This document shows, piece after piece, positions 49,701 to 61,700 of a stretch of DNA of 64,000 bases. Each line of letters starts with the position of its first letter. The stretch's first letter is position 1. The stretch spans positions 310,001-374,000 of the forward strand of contig CAJQUW010008619.1 of the NCBI GenBank assembly GCA_907163375.1, given 5' to 3'. The translations under genes and the position numbers were made by a program. Source of the stretch: Prostheceraeus crozeri (taxonomy: Eukaryota; Platyhelminthes; Polycladida; Euryleptidae). The notes beneath the pieces are model-generated. The model was not told where the DNA came from and ran no database searches. It saw only the letters and a program-made list of their open reading frames with translations.

Positions 49701-52700
49701 TGCATATTCTTCAAGGTGAATGGGGAGAAGGTGATGGAGAAAACAAAGCCTTTGACAAGCCTCTAACTAACACAGTAACGTGCTATTATGTGAACTTTAG
49801 TCGCTCGAAAAGCTTTTCGCATTGTGCAGCTGTAGAATCTGCTTCCGTGACCAATAAAAAATCGACACTTTCAAGGGGCGTGCGTTTTTGGCAGGGAATG
49901 TCAACTCCAATGTCATTTCCTATCTGTTGCATGTGTTGCTATCTCATGCTTCTGATAGGTTATGCATGCAAGAATGTAGTTGGATGTGGCTAAAATTGGC
50001 ATAGGTACAATCGTAGATTATGGCATTGTAGACAATGGTGCATGAACACAACTTGTGGAAGTTGAAGACATTCATTTCCAAAAATGGCCGTAATCTTCGT
50101 ATTGCTCATTTAATCACAGAAAACATAGAAATTCACATTTTTGTCGACAACTTCAATCTGTTTCTAATTGGATAATGCATGACTTGCAGGGATTGGTTAG
50201 AACTTGGCAGACTCGCAGATTCGTAGCAGCCGTAGGGTGTTCATCGCTCTATGGAAATCTCACTTTCGGTTTCGTTCCCCGCAGAAGCTCGTGCTAGCGC
50301 TCCGACTATACTTGCAGTATAGGAATTGTACCTTCTTATGAGATGGGCCTAATTCAAACGTTGCGACGATGCTTGAGAGTCCGATGATTTTTAAATTTAT
50401 GCTCGATAAAAAAGGATGTTAATTTTATTCCAGGCCAATGAATGTGAAATATACGTCAGTGCCAATAAATGATAATAATCTATGTACGTATTATGACATC
50501 TGAGTTACAGAATTTCTACTAGAGTCGATAATGCAGCTTTAATTCAATGAATTTTCACTAGAAGCTCATCGAACAGTAATGCAAGCTACTATGTTAGTGC
50601 TCTCCGATTGATGTAGAGCTTTACAGGAATTTCATCTTCATAGAGTTGGAATTTCTGACTGAATAAACAATTACGCAATCAATTCCAGATGTTCAGCAAA
50701 CTGCTGTGTGAAAGACGGATGTTAGCAGGAACGTTTGATGAACTCAATCAAGCGGTGAATCGTTATACCATGTCCAGAGATGATACCTACGGCTTGGTGA
50801 GGAGCAATACCTTCATTGACTGCGTGGAAGTGTTGCGAAGTCGTCGCATTCAACATGAAATCGATGCAGAAGCGGAGAAAATCAAATATCAGCGTCTGAA
50901 GGCGAACATGAATTTCTTTGACAATCTTTCTCGTGGTAGGTTATCATTTGCTTCAAATTGGCTTACCGATAGCAATTCAAATCTGATATAATTCTTGTCG
51001 TCATCAGTGATATCCGACTGGCAGATTTATGCGGTGGTCTCTTTGGCACAGTGGTTAAGTGCTCGGTCTAGCGATCTTTCGGTCCAGAGGTCGAGCCCCG
51101 AAAGTGTCATTGGAAGTCGTCAGAAGGGCATCCGGACTAAAAGATCACAACACTGCATATTGAAGTCTGACTATGTCAACACCGTCCAAGCACCCAGCAT
51201 GGAGAAGTAGTGACGTTAAATCATCATCATTATTGAGATATATATATATGGCCATGAAGACAAATTATATAGTTATGCAGGACACAGAATTAGACAGCTC
51301 GTTCCAGATACAACATTATATCAATTGTCGACGAAAATGAACATTTTTCAATTTATGAAACAGCAACTTTGTTTTCTTCCAGGATTGATTGGAACTCAAG
51401 AAGAAGAGTCTGTTGATTATTGTCCAATTTGCATGTCAACCATATCCTCGATGTTCATCGTTTATATGCCGTGTGGTCACAGCATTTGCAATCCGTGCTT
51501 CACGAAGATGGTTGGTCAGAGACATTCATGCAAGTGCCCAACATGTCGAGAATACTTCACCCCTGATGAGGTGGCGTACGCCTTGATTCAAGAACGTGAC
51601 GATGAAGTTGAAGACGACCATGATGATAAGATTGTGGTAAGAAATTTTCGACTCAACCGCTGTGATGAATTATTCCCTGATGTTCTGACTTTCTTTCAAC
51701 TTAAAAGTGAAGCTTGTTTCAGAGAGTTGACAGTACGCCAAAACTTTCACCCACTATAATTATGTCATACCTGAGCCGACATGTCGGATCTTCAGATTGT
51801 AGATGGGTGCAAAATGTTAGTTAACCAGACTTTCACACAAACTTACCAAATTATTGTTTCGATTATCTGAAGCTACCCTTCATGAGAATTTAATTTCCTA
51901 AATTATGGGCATTTGCTGAGCTACCGCATAGCAACCGCGACGAATATTCGAGTGATAACTGGATAATGCCGTTTACATAATAATATATAAGTGTAGACAC
52001 TTACTGTTTAGGTGTTGCATATTGAGCAATCCTTTCATTTCAAGTAAGCCTCCATCTACATGTACAGGGTGTGTTAGAAATAGATTTTCAGGTAGATTAA
52101 AATGTACAGTATAAGCCTTTTGATATGGCAAATTACGGTGTGTGATCATTCGTTTAATCGTAGCTTAAAAAGGACCCTCGCATTACTGTCATCACAAAGG
52201 GAACGAATCAGTGGATACATAATAATTGCAGTTGGGGTAGATAGTATAATAGTCCATTGCTTTCGGAAAACTTTCCAACTGTATCAGACGATGTTATATT
52301 ATTCGGCATCTATGATATGTTTTCATGTTGTCTTATCTGTATTTAAATCTGTTCCACATACTTCTGCATTGTCTTGTCTGGCAGTGTCTATGTACATGTC
52401 TGGCACATTTAAGCAGTATATGCGATTTCGATCTCATTCCTTCTCTTTTTTCATTTTCTTGTTGTTTGATACAGCTATCTATGATTTTTTTTTATAGATC
52501 AGTAAATGCCTATGAAAAGGAAATGCTATTCTGATGATAATAACCACGAAATAGGATAATGATCGAAAAATATTGTATTTTCATTTCCGTCAAAGATTTG
52601 CAGTCTCAAAATACATGCAAAATTAACTTAATTGATTGATTTAATCAGAGAGATGAACCGTGGTTGTGGGGTCGTGACGCTTCTGTCTGCTGATTTGGTG

Positions 52701-55700
52701 ATGTATCTGATCATTCTCACAGTTCATGTGAAAATTGAGTAAGACTGTAAGGGGCTGATTCATCGACACATGATTGTACGGCTGATTTCTGGTGTAAAAG
52801 GCAGCATATGTATGAGAACAGAGGTGTCGAATTCTTAAGGATTCAAAATCAAATAGATTTTTTTTACTTTCGACGCATCGACATCTTTGCCAACATGACA
52901 AAATGATTGTGATCAATGTATGCAAAAATTCAGAAATTCTACGACCGAGGGCAATGTTATAAAGATAGTGAAAGCGACGTTTCGTACTTGGCTTAATTAT
53001 GGAAAAAGTGAAACATTGATTACAACTGAACATTTAACTGGTTCTAATCCCGCGTAACTCGATGCCTCGACGCAGTTATGGATTGGGGAGAGCTATATTC
53101 AGGGTGTCCGCGACCTGGAAAAACCTGGAATTTACTGAAAAAACTGGAAAAACCTGGAATTTGGGAAGGAGACCTGGAAAAACCTGGAATATTGCTATTA
53201 TATAACTTTGTAATCTTATATTATCTTAATATAACATCGTAGAAGAAATGGCTTCATAAAAATGGAAATGTAAAACTTAAATAGAGGATCCTGTTTTTGT
53301 TATACAATAATATACAGTTTTGTAATTGTAGCTTATACCAAACTATCAATGCATTGCATGATTTTTTTTAGTTATGTTCATCCTGGTAAAAATACCGATT
53401 TTTGATATACAGGCCGGCCATAAAGTCACGCAGGATGTTCAAAACACCCTGTTCCCAGGCATTCTCACCTATACAAATCCAAATACTGTGAATATATTCT
53501 CCCTTGTACAAAGTAACTATGTTTTACAGATAAGGTGTTTTGAATTCGAAGGGAATATTTTAGTGGAAAGCTTAAAATGGCATATCGAAATACTGCTGCA
53601 ACAATAGTGTATTAACTTACAAACGCATGATCAGTAACAGAGACGAAGTAAAACTTCTCTACAGTTAATTTCTAAATCAAAGAGATAGTGTTAAGATGTT
53701 ATATACGAGTACATACATAATGATGTAACTGGCGATATAAACAACTCGATAATAATTCTAATGCTTCATATAGCTTGTGAAATCAGCAAGATACTGATAT
53801 CTTGTAACAAGACAACGTTGAATTATGGCTAGAATTATTAAGTGGTAAACCTGGATTTTTGCTTAAATCGACCTGGAAAAACCTGGAATTTCGGTCTCGA
53901 AAAGCCGCGGACACCCTGTATATTAACACTTGCACTGAAAACTATTCAGCGATGGTGATCGACATCCATGATATTCGTTTCAGTGGTGGTAGACCTATGA
54001 AGCATCCGACGAGATGTGTTCCTTTAGACGGAGGCGCATAGTTCGCTTAGATTCTCTGATGTAGATTTAACTGCATTCAAGATATCGGATGAGATGAACC
54101 ATATTCTTAGCAAAACAGTCGGCGTTATCATCATTTGCAGCCGAACAAGACGCACAATTAGCTGTCAAAGTCTTTGATTGTTTGAACTTCAACCATGATA
54201 GCATAGATTTTGATGTAAAGGATATTTGAATATCACTCGAGTTCCTCATATCTGTTCATTCAAAGTTGCATTTTAGAAAAGTTGTGTATATTTCCCTGGT
54301 GTCCTTTTCATGCATTGGTCGAAGGTAAAGTCAAATGAAAATGTTCCTGGTAGGAACACGGACATTCTTAGCTTGGCTTTACACAACTTTGCTTTAAAAA
54401 AATGATGTAGTTGACCAAACGACAGGAGATAATATTCATATTGAGAAAGGCAAAAAAAGCAACTCTCCTTTGTTTTACGGTCGAGAGTTTCTATTAAAGT
54501 TAATCAAGACAATGCTTCGGCGTCCCGCGCCTTCTAAGGTCAATAGCTCTAGGTGGACAACGAGATGGCAGCACGTGAAGCTTTATATAAAGAATGAGTG
54601 ATATTAAGAGATGTGCTGGTTGTATGAATGTTTATCAAATTGTGAAGACAGATTGCAGTTTGGAAGTTCGTATTTTTTATTGATTGTGGGTCTAAGATAT
54701 GTGATTGCTTTTGCTTCTGATATTGTAAAAAAAAGGTTAGGTGGAGGCGATAGAAAATCAAGCAAATAAACTCAAAAAATGCAATAAAAGATAGCTCATT
54801 ACTAAAGCAAAGTGAAAAAATCAATAAGTGCAGGAAGGGAACCAGCCAACTTTTTCACGTTTGTAAAAGATCGTAAACCGCAGACTGACAAAGGCTTCCC
54901 GGTTCGTCCGATAGCCTCTGTTCAAAACATGTTGGTAGAAAAAACAGATGGGGTAATCTCGGAAATTCTAACTCAAGGGCTTGCATTTGAACCTGCGCAT
55001 TTAACTAATAATGACTATCTTCTATCCTTACTTAATGAGTTTGGTGAAGTTAGGCATAACAAGGTGTTCATGTCGCTTGATGTGAACAACCTTTATCCTA
55101 GCATTCCGATAGAAACTGGTATTAAATACAATATAGAACACTTAAAGAATAATTGGGATAAAATAAATAATTTTGAAATAAGCATAGAAAATATAGAAAA
55201 ACTGAAAAAAATTGAATACAACATTAAGAAGGCGGAAGTCATTCATTCGTTTATTTTCACTGAGGTCTCGCGGCCTCTTTGTAGCAGGACACGGCAGAGA
55301 CTGATTGTACGATACAGCAGTAAGAGATATTCAATAGGTTAACTAACATTTTGTGAACGCATTCGGCCTGTGACACCGATTGATCGATATACTCTTAAAA
55401 GATAAGAAAATGCACTGACACAATAACGCACTTAATTAAGGCAAAGTAAAGGAAAGTCAAAATAAATGATATGTAGAAATAAGTTGTACATCAAGCAATG
55501 GACGGGAAACAATTAAACAAAATAAGTTAATTGATAGTAAAGAATAACACACGACAGGAAGAAAAGGAAGTAAATAAAAGAGAAAAAGGGGAAAAAAGAG
55601 AGGTATTACACTAATTGACAATCAAAAAGAAATTCTTTTTGTAGACATAATACTGGTGAGGTAAGGCGAATACAAACGGCCTCTGATATGCGAAGCTCAA

Positions 55701-58700
55701 AAGGAGTGCGACACGACTTTACAATTTTGAAGTTCGATTTGTCTTCCAATGGCGAGTAACAGCTGAGGATGGTGGTGCCGTTGATCTCGGGCGTGATCGT
55801 CCTGCCAAACACCATTTTGGAAGGTGTTCGTCGATCCGCTTCCAAAGAGGGCGTTCCGTTCGTCCCACGTAGCCTGCTCCGCAGGTGCAATTGTAGGAGT
55901 ATATGACATTACTGCGGTGAGACAGAGGAATTATGTCCTTGGGAGCGTTACGACCTACAGTGCAAGTACGATACCATACTTTGACTTGTATGTGCGTATA
56001 AAAAATGGTTTGTTGCAACTGTGAGATTAAATATAATGACGAAGTATGCAGACAAATTATAGGTGTACCAATGGGGTGTCACTTTGCACCATTTGATAAA
56101 CATTCATACAAGCAGCATATCTCTTAATGTCACTCATTCTTTATGTAAAGCTTCACACGGTGACATCTCGCTGTCCACCTAGTACTATCGACCTTAGAAG
56201 ACGCGGGACGCCGAAGCACTGTCTTGATTTGTATGTTAACTTTAATAGAAACTCGACCGTAAAACAAAGGGGAGTTGCTATTTTTGCCTTTCTCAATAGA
56301 AAATGATGCATATCTTTTCTCCAATTCATCATAGACTTGAAATTGCTGTGGACATAGCTCGATTCATTCTTGACTGCTCTTTAAACTTCTTGCGCAGGAT
56401 ATTGGTTAGCACATGACGAGCATGAGATAGGACCATTGATTACGCAATTCTAATGAGAGGGTTTGGAATATAATCTAAAATCTGGTTTAGATCCATCAAC
56501 AATAACCAGAGCATTCTAGAACATATAGGACTCAAAGGTTCAGTTGTGATCATTATCTTACCTTTAGCATGACTGAAGCCGAGTGCTCTCAAATGCTACT
56601 CATTACTAATTCCGACCGATTGAATTGAAGGACTTATCTGTATTTGTAAAAATGATCATGATTTATTGATCTGCCATTCTATCACTAACTGACATAGGGT
56701 TCACATGGCAATGTTTAATGCAATGTCCTGTATCAACCCGTGTACATGCCGTGAAATTTAGCATTTGGATTTCATTGAATGCTTGTTCATACAGAGCTTC
56801 AAAATATGCAACTCATGCCAGATTTTTCGTTGTCATCTATGCAGTGAGGCAAGATAAAAATTTAGGCTCGTGTGAAACTTTGTCTTTTGTACATACATGT
56901 ACAATAGTACATGTATATATTTTCTTTTGATAATGAATTTGTTGGTGAGTATCTTTGTTTCCAAATGTATTGATAAGAAGAACTGCTTCAAGGTATGTAG
57001 TGAACGCAATTTCAACCAGACTATCTGCTATTCATTTCACATACAATTCTCTTGCTTGTATTCTAATTTGCTATTTTTCTGTGGGTGATTTTGGAACATA
57101 GTACGCTGTTGTGGTAGGGATGAAAATTTTTGCAAAATATGAACTGCATGAATATTTCTATCTTAAAATGTGCGTCACGAAGATTTTAATTTTGGTTTGC
57201 TTATCTTTCAGGGAGATCATTGCACAAAAGTTCGAGGCATCGTAAGATGTCTAAAGGACATCCAAGTTAACCAACCAGGGTCGAAAGCACTGGTTTTTAG
57301 TGTCTGGTCACGTGTGCTGGAGGTCATCCACAATGCTCTAGTGGAAAATGGAATTAAACACGTCAGCTTGTGTGACCCAAAAGATGCCAGGTCAAGCTTG
57401 AATATGTTTCGAAGTAACGACGATTTGACTGTGCTTCTTCTACCAACGAAATCAGGTTGTAATGGACTGAATTTGATAGAAGCGAACCACGTCCTCTTAG
57501 TGGAGCCAATTCTCGACCCTGGACAGGAGGCGCAGGCAATCAGTCGTGTTCATCGGATTGGTCAAACAAGGTGAGATAGCGACAGACTCATCTCTGTCAT
57601 TGAAGGGGACTATTGAGTGACACGCTGTAGGTAGATGACACGGCAAGGATCGCAATTTTCCGTTTTTTCCGGCTTTTCCGATTTTTTTACAAAATCAATC
57701 TAATGCATATATTTCAAATTTATTAATTCAAACCCCGGTTTTTCCCGATTTTCCGTTTTTTTCTAGGGTGAATTCAGATCCCTTTTGATACGGCCACTAC
57801 TTGACACGTAGCTGGGAAAGTCTTTCGGTATTTTAAAGCGCATGATCGGTGGAAAGGCAATAAGGATCCTAAATATCAATAACCCTTTATACTTTTTTTT
57901 AACGTCTTTGTCAACTGAATGCATTCCTCCTAGTATGAAATCAAAAAATATTGATGAAGTTAGTTTTCGCTACACTTCCTAAAAGACAAAAAGTGACAGG
58001 GTCAACATTTGAATTGTTTCTAAGTTGACCAGATTTTAGACACTTATATGTACTGTACATGTATATCGTGGAGTTTTTTGCATTTAAATATGCAAATGAT
58101 GTTTAACATTCTCTATCTGCATTTGAAGAAATAATGAAATATCATTATTGTTGTGGAGGGGAAAATTAATTTCGCGCCGCTGTTCCTCTTAATGGATATT
58201 GAATGCTGTATTTTAATGAAAGTAAATATATCACTTGGAAAAAGTATATGAAATTGTTTGAGATGAAATGAAAGTGCAGTGAGTAACAACACTGAAGTAA
58301 CTTATCATTTGAAAAGTAGTTGGTGAATATGTCTAAATCTAGCTGATGTACTCGTAATTAAAAATTTATTATTTTCTATGTTAATTTATTGTCATAGATT
58401 TTAGCATGAACTCAACTGAAGTCGTTTAACATTAGATATTTAACACTACCTTTTAACATCACCTTCAAGCAAATATCGCCGATTAGTAAAACTTTTATGC
58501 CAAAGATATTCATTTCCAGCATGATATTACAGTTCTTCAGTTCTTTGCATTTCTATCAGTGCATTTAAAAAGTGGTTCTTGCACGGACAATCTGTGAATT
58601 GAATGCATGGAGATTTCATTGCAGTTCCTCGCACTAGTACCAAGAACTCTATATCATGCAGGAAATATAATACCACATAGCTTGGCGTGCTCCCACCTGT

Positions 58701-61700
58701 ACTTGAACCAGGAACGCCATTTATAATTTTCATAATATTAAATTATTATAATTATATAAATGATTATTTTTATTATTATTCGCGTCTCGTGATTCAAGTG
58801 ACATAGACAGTTCGTTCAATTATGGTGGAAGCACTGAGCGCTATGCGGTAATAAACATTTCATGAAAAACAAAATATATCTGAAAATTTTTACATCATGC
58901 AAGAGGAGAGAATTGTCTTCAAGACGCTCCAACGGAAAAAATACCAACCAGAAAAGTGTAATTAACTACTTTTGAATCAGTAAACATGAAAGTACTCCAT
59001 ACCAGTCAAAAAAAAGGATTAACTTATAGACCGCGTCATAACGAGCAAAGGCTAACATTTAAAAATGGGGGCAAAATCAACTTGGACGGGATTGAATGTC
59101 TCAGTCCCACTTGCGTAGTTTACGAAACTTACAGCTGTAATTAATTATTTTGCGAAAGAAATCACAGTCATTCCTGTATTCAATGGCCAAAACAAGTTGA
59201 TGTTTAAATATCAGCTACATACAAACGGTAACTATCAGACAGTGTCATTGATTTTGCTAACATAATATCGCAGGAATATTTCAAAAAAGAACATGTATTT
59301 GAATATTATTATATCACGCAAGAAAGAGAATTGCCATCAAGACTGTCTAACGTAATAAAATACCAACAAGAAAAGCATTATTAATCGCTTTCATCTTTCA
59401 GTAAACTTGAAAGCACTCCATACCATTCATGAAATAGGATTAACTTACTGACAGCATCATAACGAGCAAACCCTAACATTCAAAAATGGAGACAAAATCA
59501 ACCTGGATGGGATTCAGTGTCTCATTCCCATTTGCGTAGTTTTCGCTCACAATCATCAACAAAGAAGGCGGTGACATCTGGACGACTCAAAATGAAAAGA
59601 CAAAATAGAAAAGAATGTTGTAAGGGATAGAAAAGAAACATATCTTCATTAAAAAGATACATAAAGAATCAATTTTCTATAATAATTATTGTTTAGCAAA
59701 ATCTAAAACCAGACAGTGACTTTGAATTCCAAAACAAGTTGATGTTTAAACATACCTCATCAGATGCATACAAACGCTAACTATCAGACAGTCTCACTGA
59801 CTTTGCTAACATAATATCCCAGATATATTTCAAATGTTAACATATATTTGAAACTCCTTATATCAGACAAAAGAAGATAATTTTCTTCGACAATCCAACG
59901 GAACCAAAAATACCAATTAGAAAAGCGCAATTATTTACTTTTACCTATCAGTAAACATGAAGGCTCTCCATACCACTCAAAAACAGGATTAACATACAGA
60001 CAGTATCATACCGAGCAAACGCTAGCATTCAAAAATTGTGGCAAAATCAACTTGGACGGGCTTGAATATCTCAGTCCCACTTGCGTAGTTCACGCAACTT
60101 ACTGCTAGTTTCATGGATATCTTCGTTACATATCTCCGCAAATCTGTGGCCTGATTCATTGATATCACAGAAATTAACAATACCATAGAAAGTCCTAGAA
60201 TGGAAATTGCATGAAAATTATGGCACACTCCGGGGGAACTTACACTAGTTGGGGCAAAATGCAACTTGTGCGATCTGGCTTCCATGTTTTTTGATTGACA
60301 CTTACATTTATCAGGCCAATTCTTGATCTGGATTGTTGGCCCTTGTCCAAAGACCATGTTAGTCCGGCAGCCAGAACGAGTTTCTGCAGGGAACGAGGCC
60401 AAAAGTGAGACTTTCACAGCATGATGTACACCCTAAGCCTACTAAGAATCGGCACGTCTGCCGAGTTCTAGTGAGTTCCTCTTCTTGTCAGACAGGATCA
60501 AAGAAAAACACATGTAAATCCAATGGGACGCAGATTGCAGTTTTTGGCTAAAATGTATTTTTTGTATATTTTCTCTGATTAAACGAAAAGTACTAAGCCC
60601 AGAGTCATAATTTTTGGCATGGAATGTCTTCAGGTCATTTCCTATGATGTGCATATGCTTTATCATGCTTTTGATCGGTACTGTATCTGAGAATGTGGAT
60701 AAAGTGGCTAAAAATGTTTGTGTCTACCGACATTGAGAGGCTCGCCAAATCTGAATGTGTCTAGCTTTATAGATAGGGGTGCATGAACATGAAAGGAAAT
60801 TACCTGAAGACATTCCATGCCAAAAATTATGACTCTGTGCTTAGTACTTTTCGTTTAATCAGAGAAAATATACAAAATTTCATTTTAGCCAAAAACTGCA
60901 ATCTTCGTCCGATTGGATTTACGTGGTTTTCTTTGATCCTGTCTGACAAGAAGAGGAACTCACTAGAACTCGGCAGACTCATCGATTCTTAGTAGGCATA
61001 GGATGCACATCATTCTGTGAAAGTCTCACTTTCGGCCTCGTTCCCTGCAGAAACTCGTTCTGGCTGCGGGACTATGTACTCAAAAGCAACAGTGAATTTA
61101 CAAAATCCTGCGCCGACAGGGTGACAAAGAAGGAAATCTTTTTAAACGTTCTGTACGTTCATCATTTTGAAATATCGCTCCGATAATCTATCGAGAGTAT
61201 AATCAGACACATATGCAACTTGTAATGTAGATTTACAGAACATGCATAACTTCAGCTTGAAATCAGAGGCCAATAAATCTTCGAGTATTCATTTTACTTT
61301 AAAGGGCTCTCCTGTTCACTAAATTTGATTAATTTTTGAAATCTCTTCATGCATTCGAATATCAGCTTCCAAAATATCACATGTGTCATTCAATGATTAA
61401 TTGAAGAGTTCCAGCGACATTTCATTTATTTGAGAAATGATTGTCAGTAAAGAAACTTTCAATGTGTTTCAGAAAAGCGCCAATTTTCTTAGCCGCTTGA
61501 AGAAGGAATTATCCAATAATTAGACTTTCTATCTGTGAATTCTTGAGATGTTCTTACAAACAGCAGACCGACCACTTTCAATTATGACTTTGTGAACCAA
61601 TTTTTAATTCGCATTCCAATATTGAAAAATTGGAAAATAGTTGTCAGTGACTCCTACAAATAGACACTCTATATTAATCCATGGAATAGTAGGCTGTTTC

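Larger units (their letters stand above)
54440..56297. mobile_element. Penelope-like element with 200-bp inverted termini, SHPRH intron 14
   Basis: Arms 54440-54640 and 56091-56297 are inverted copies (for example GCTTCGGCGTCCCGCGCCTT and its complement). Within them a plus-strand reverse-transcriptase part (54812-55280, continuing near 56014) is split by a minus-strand GIY-YIG part (about 55606-56018). As at 14891-18350, the two coding parts face opposite ways between inverted ends. The element is broken. Confidence 0.8.
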
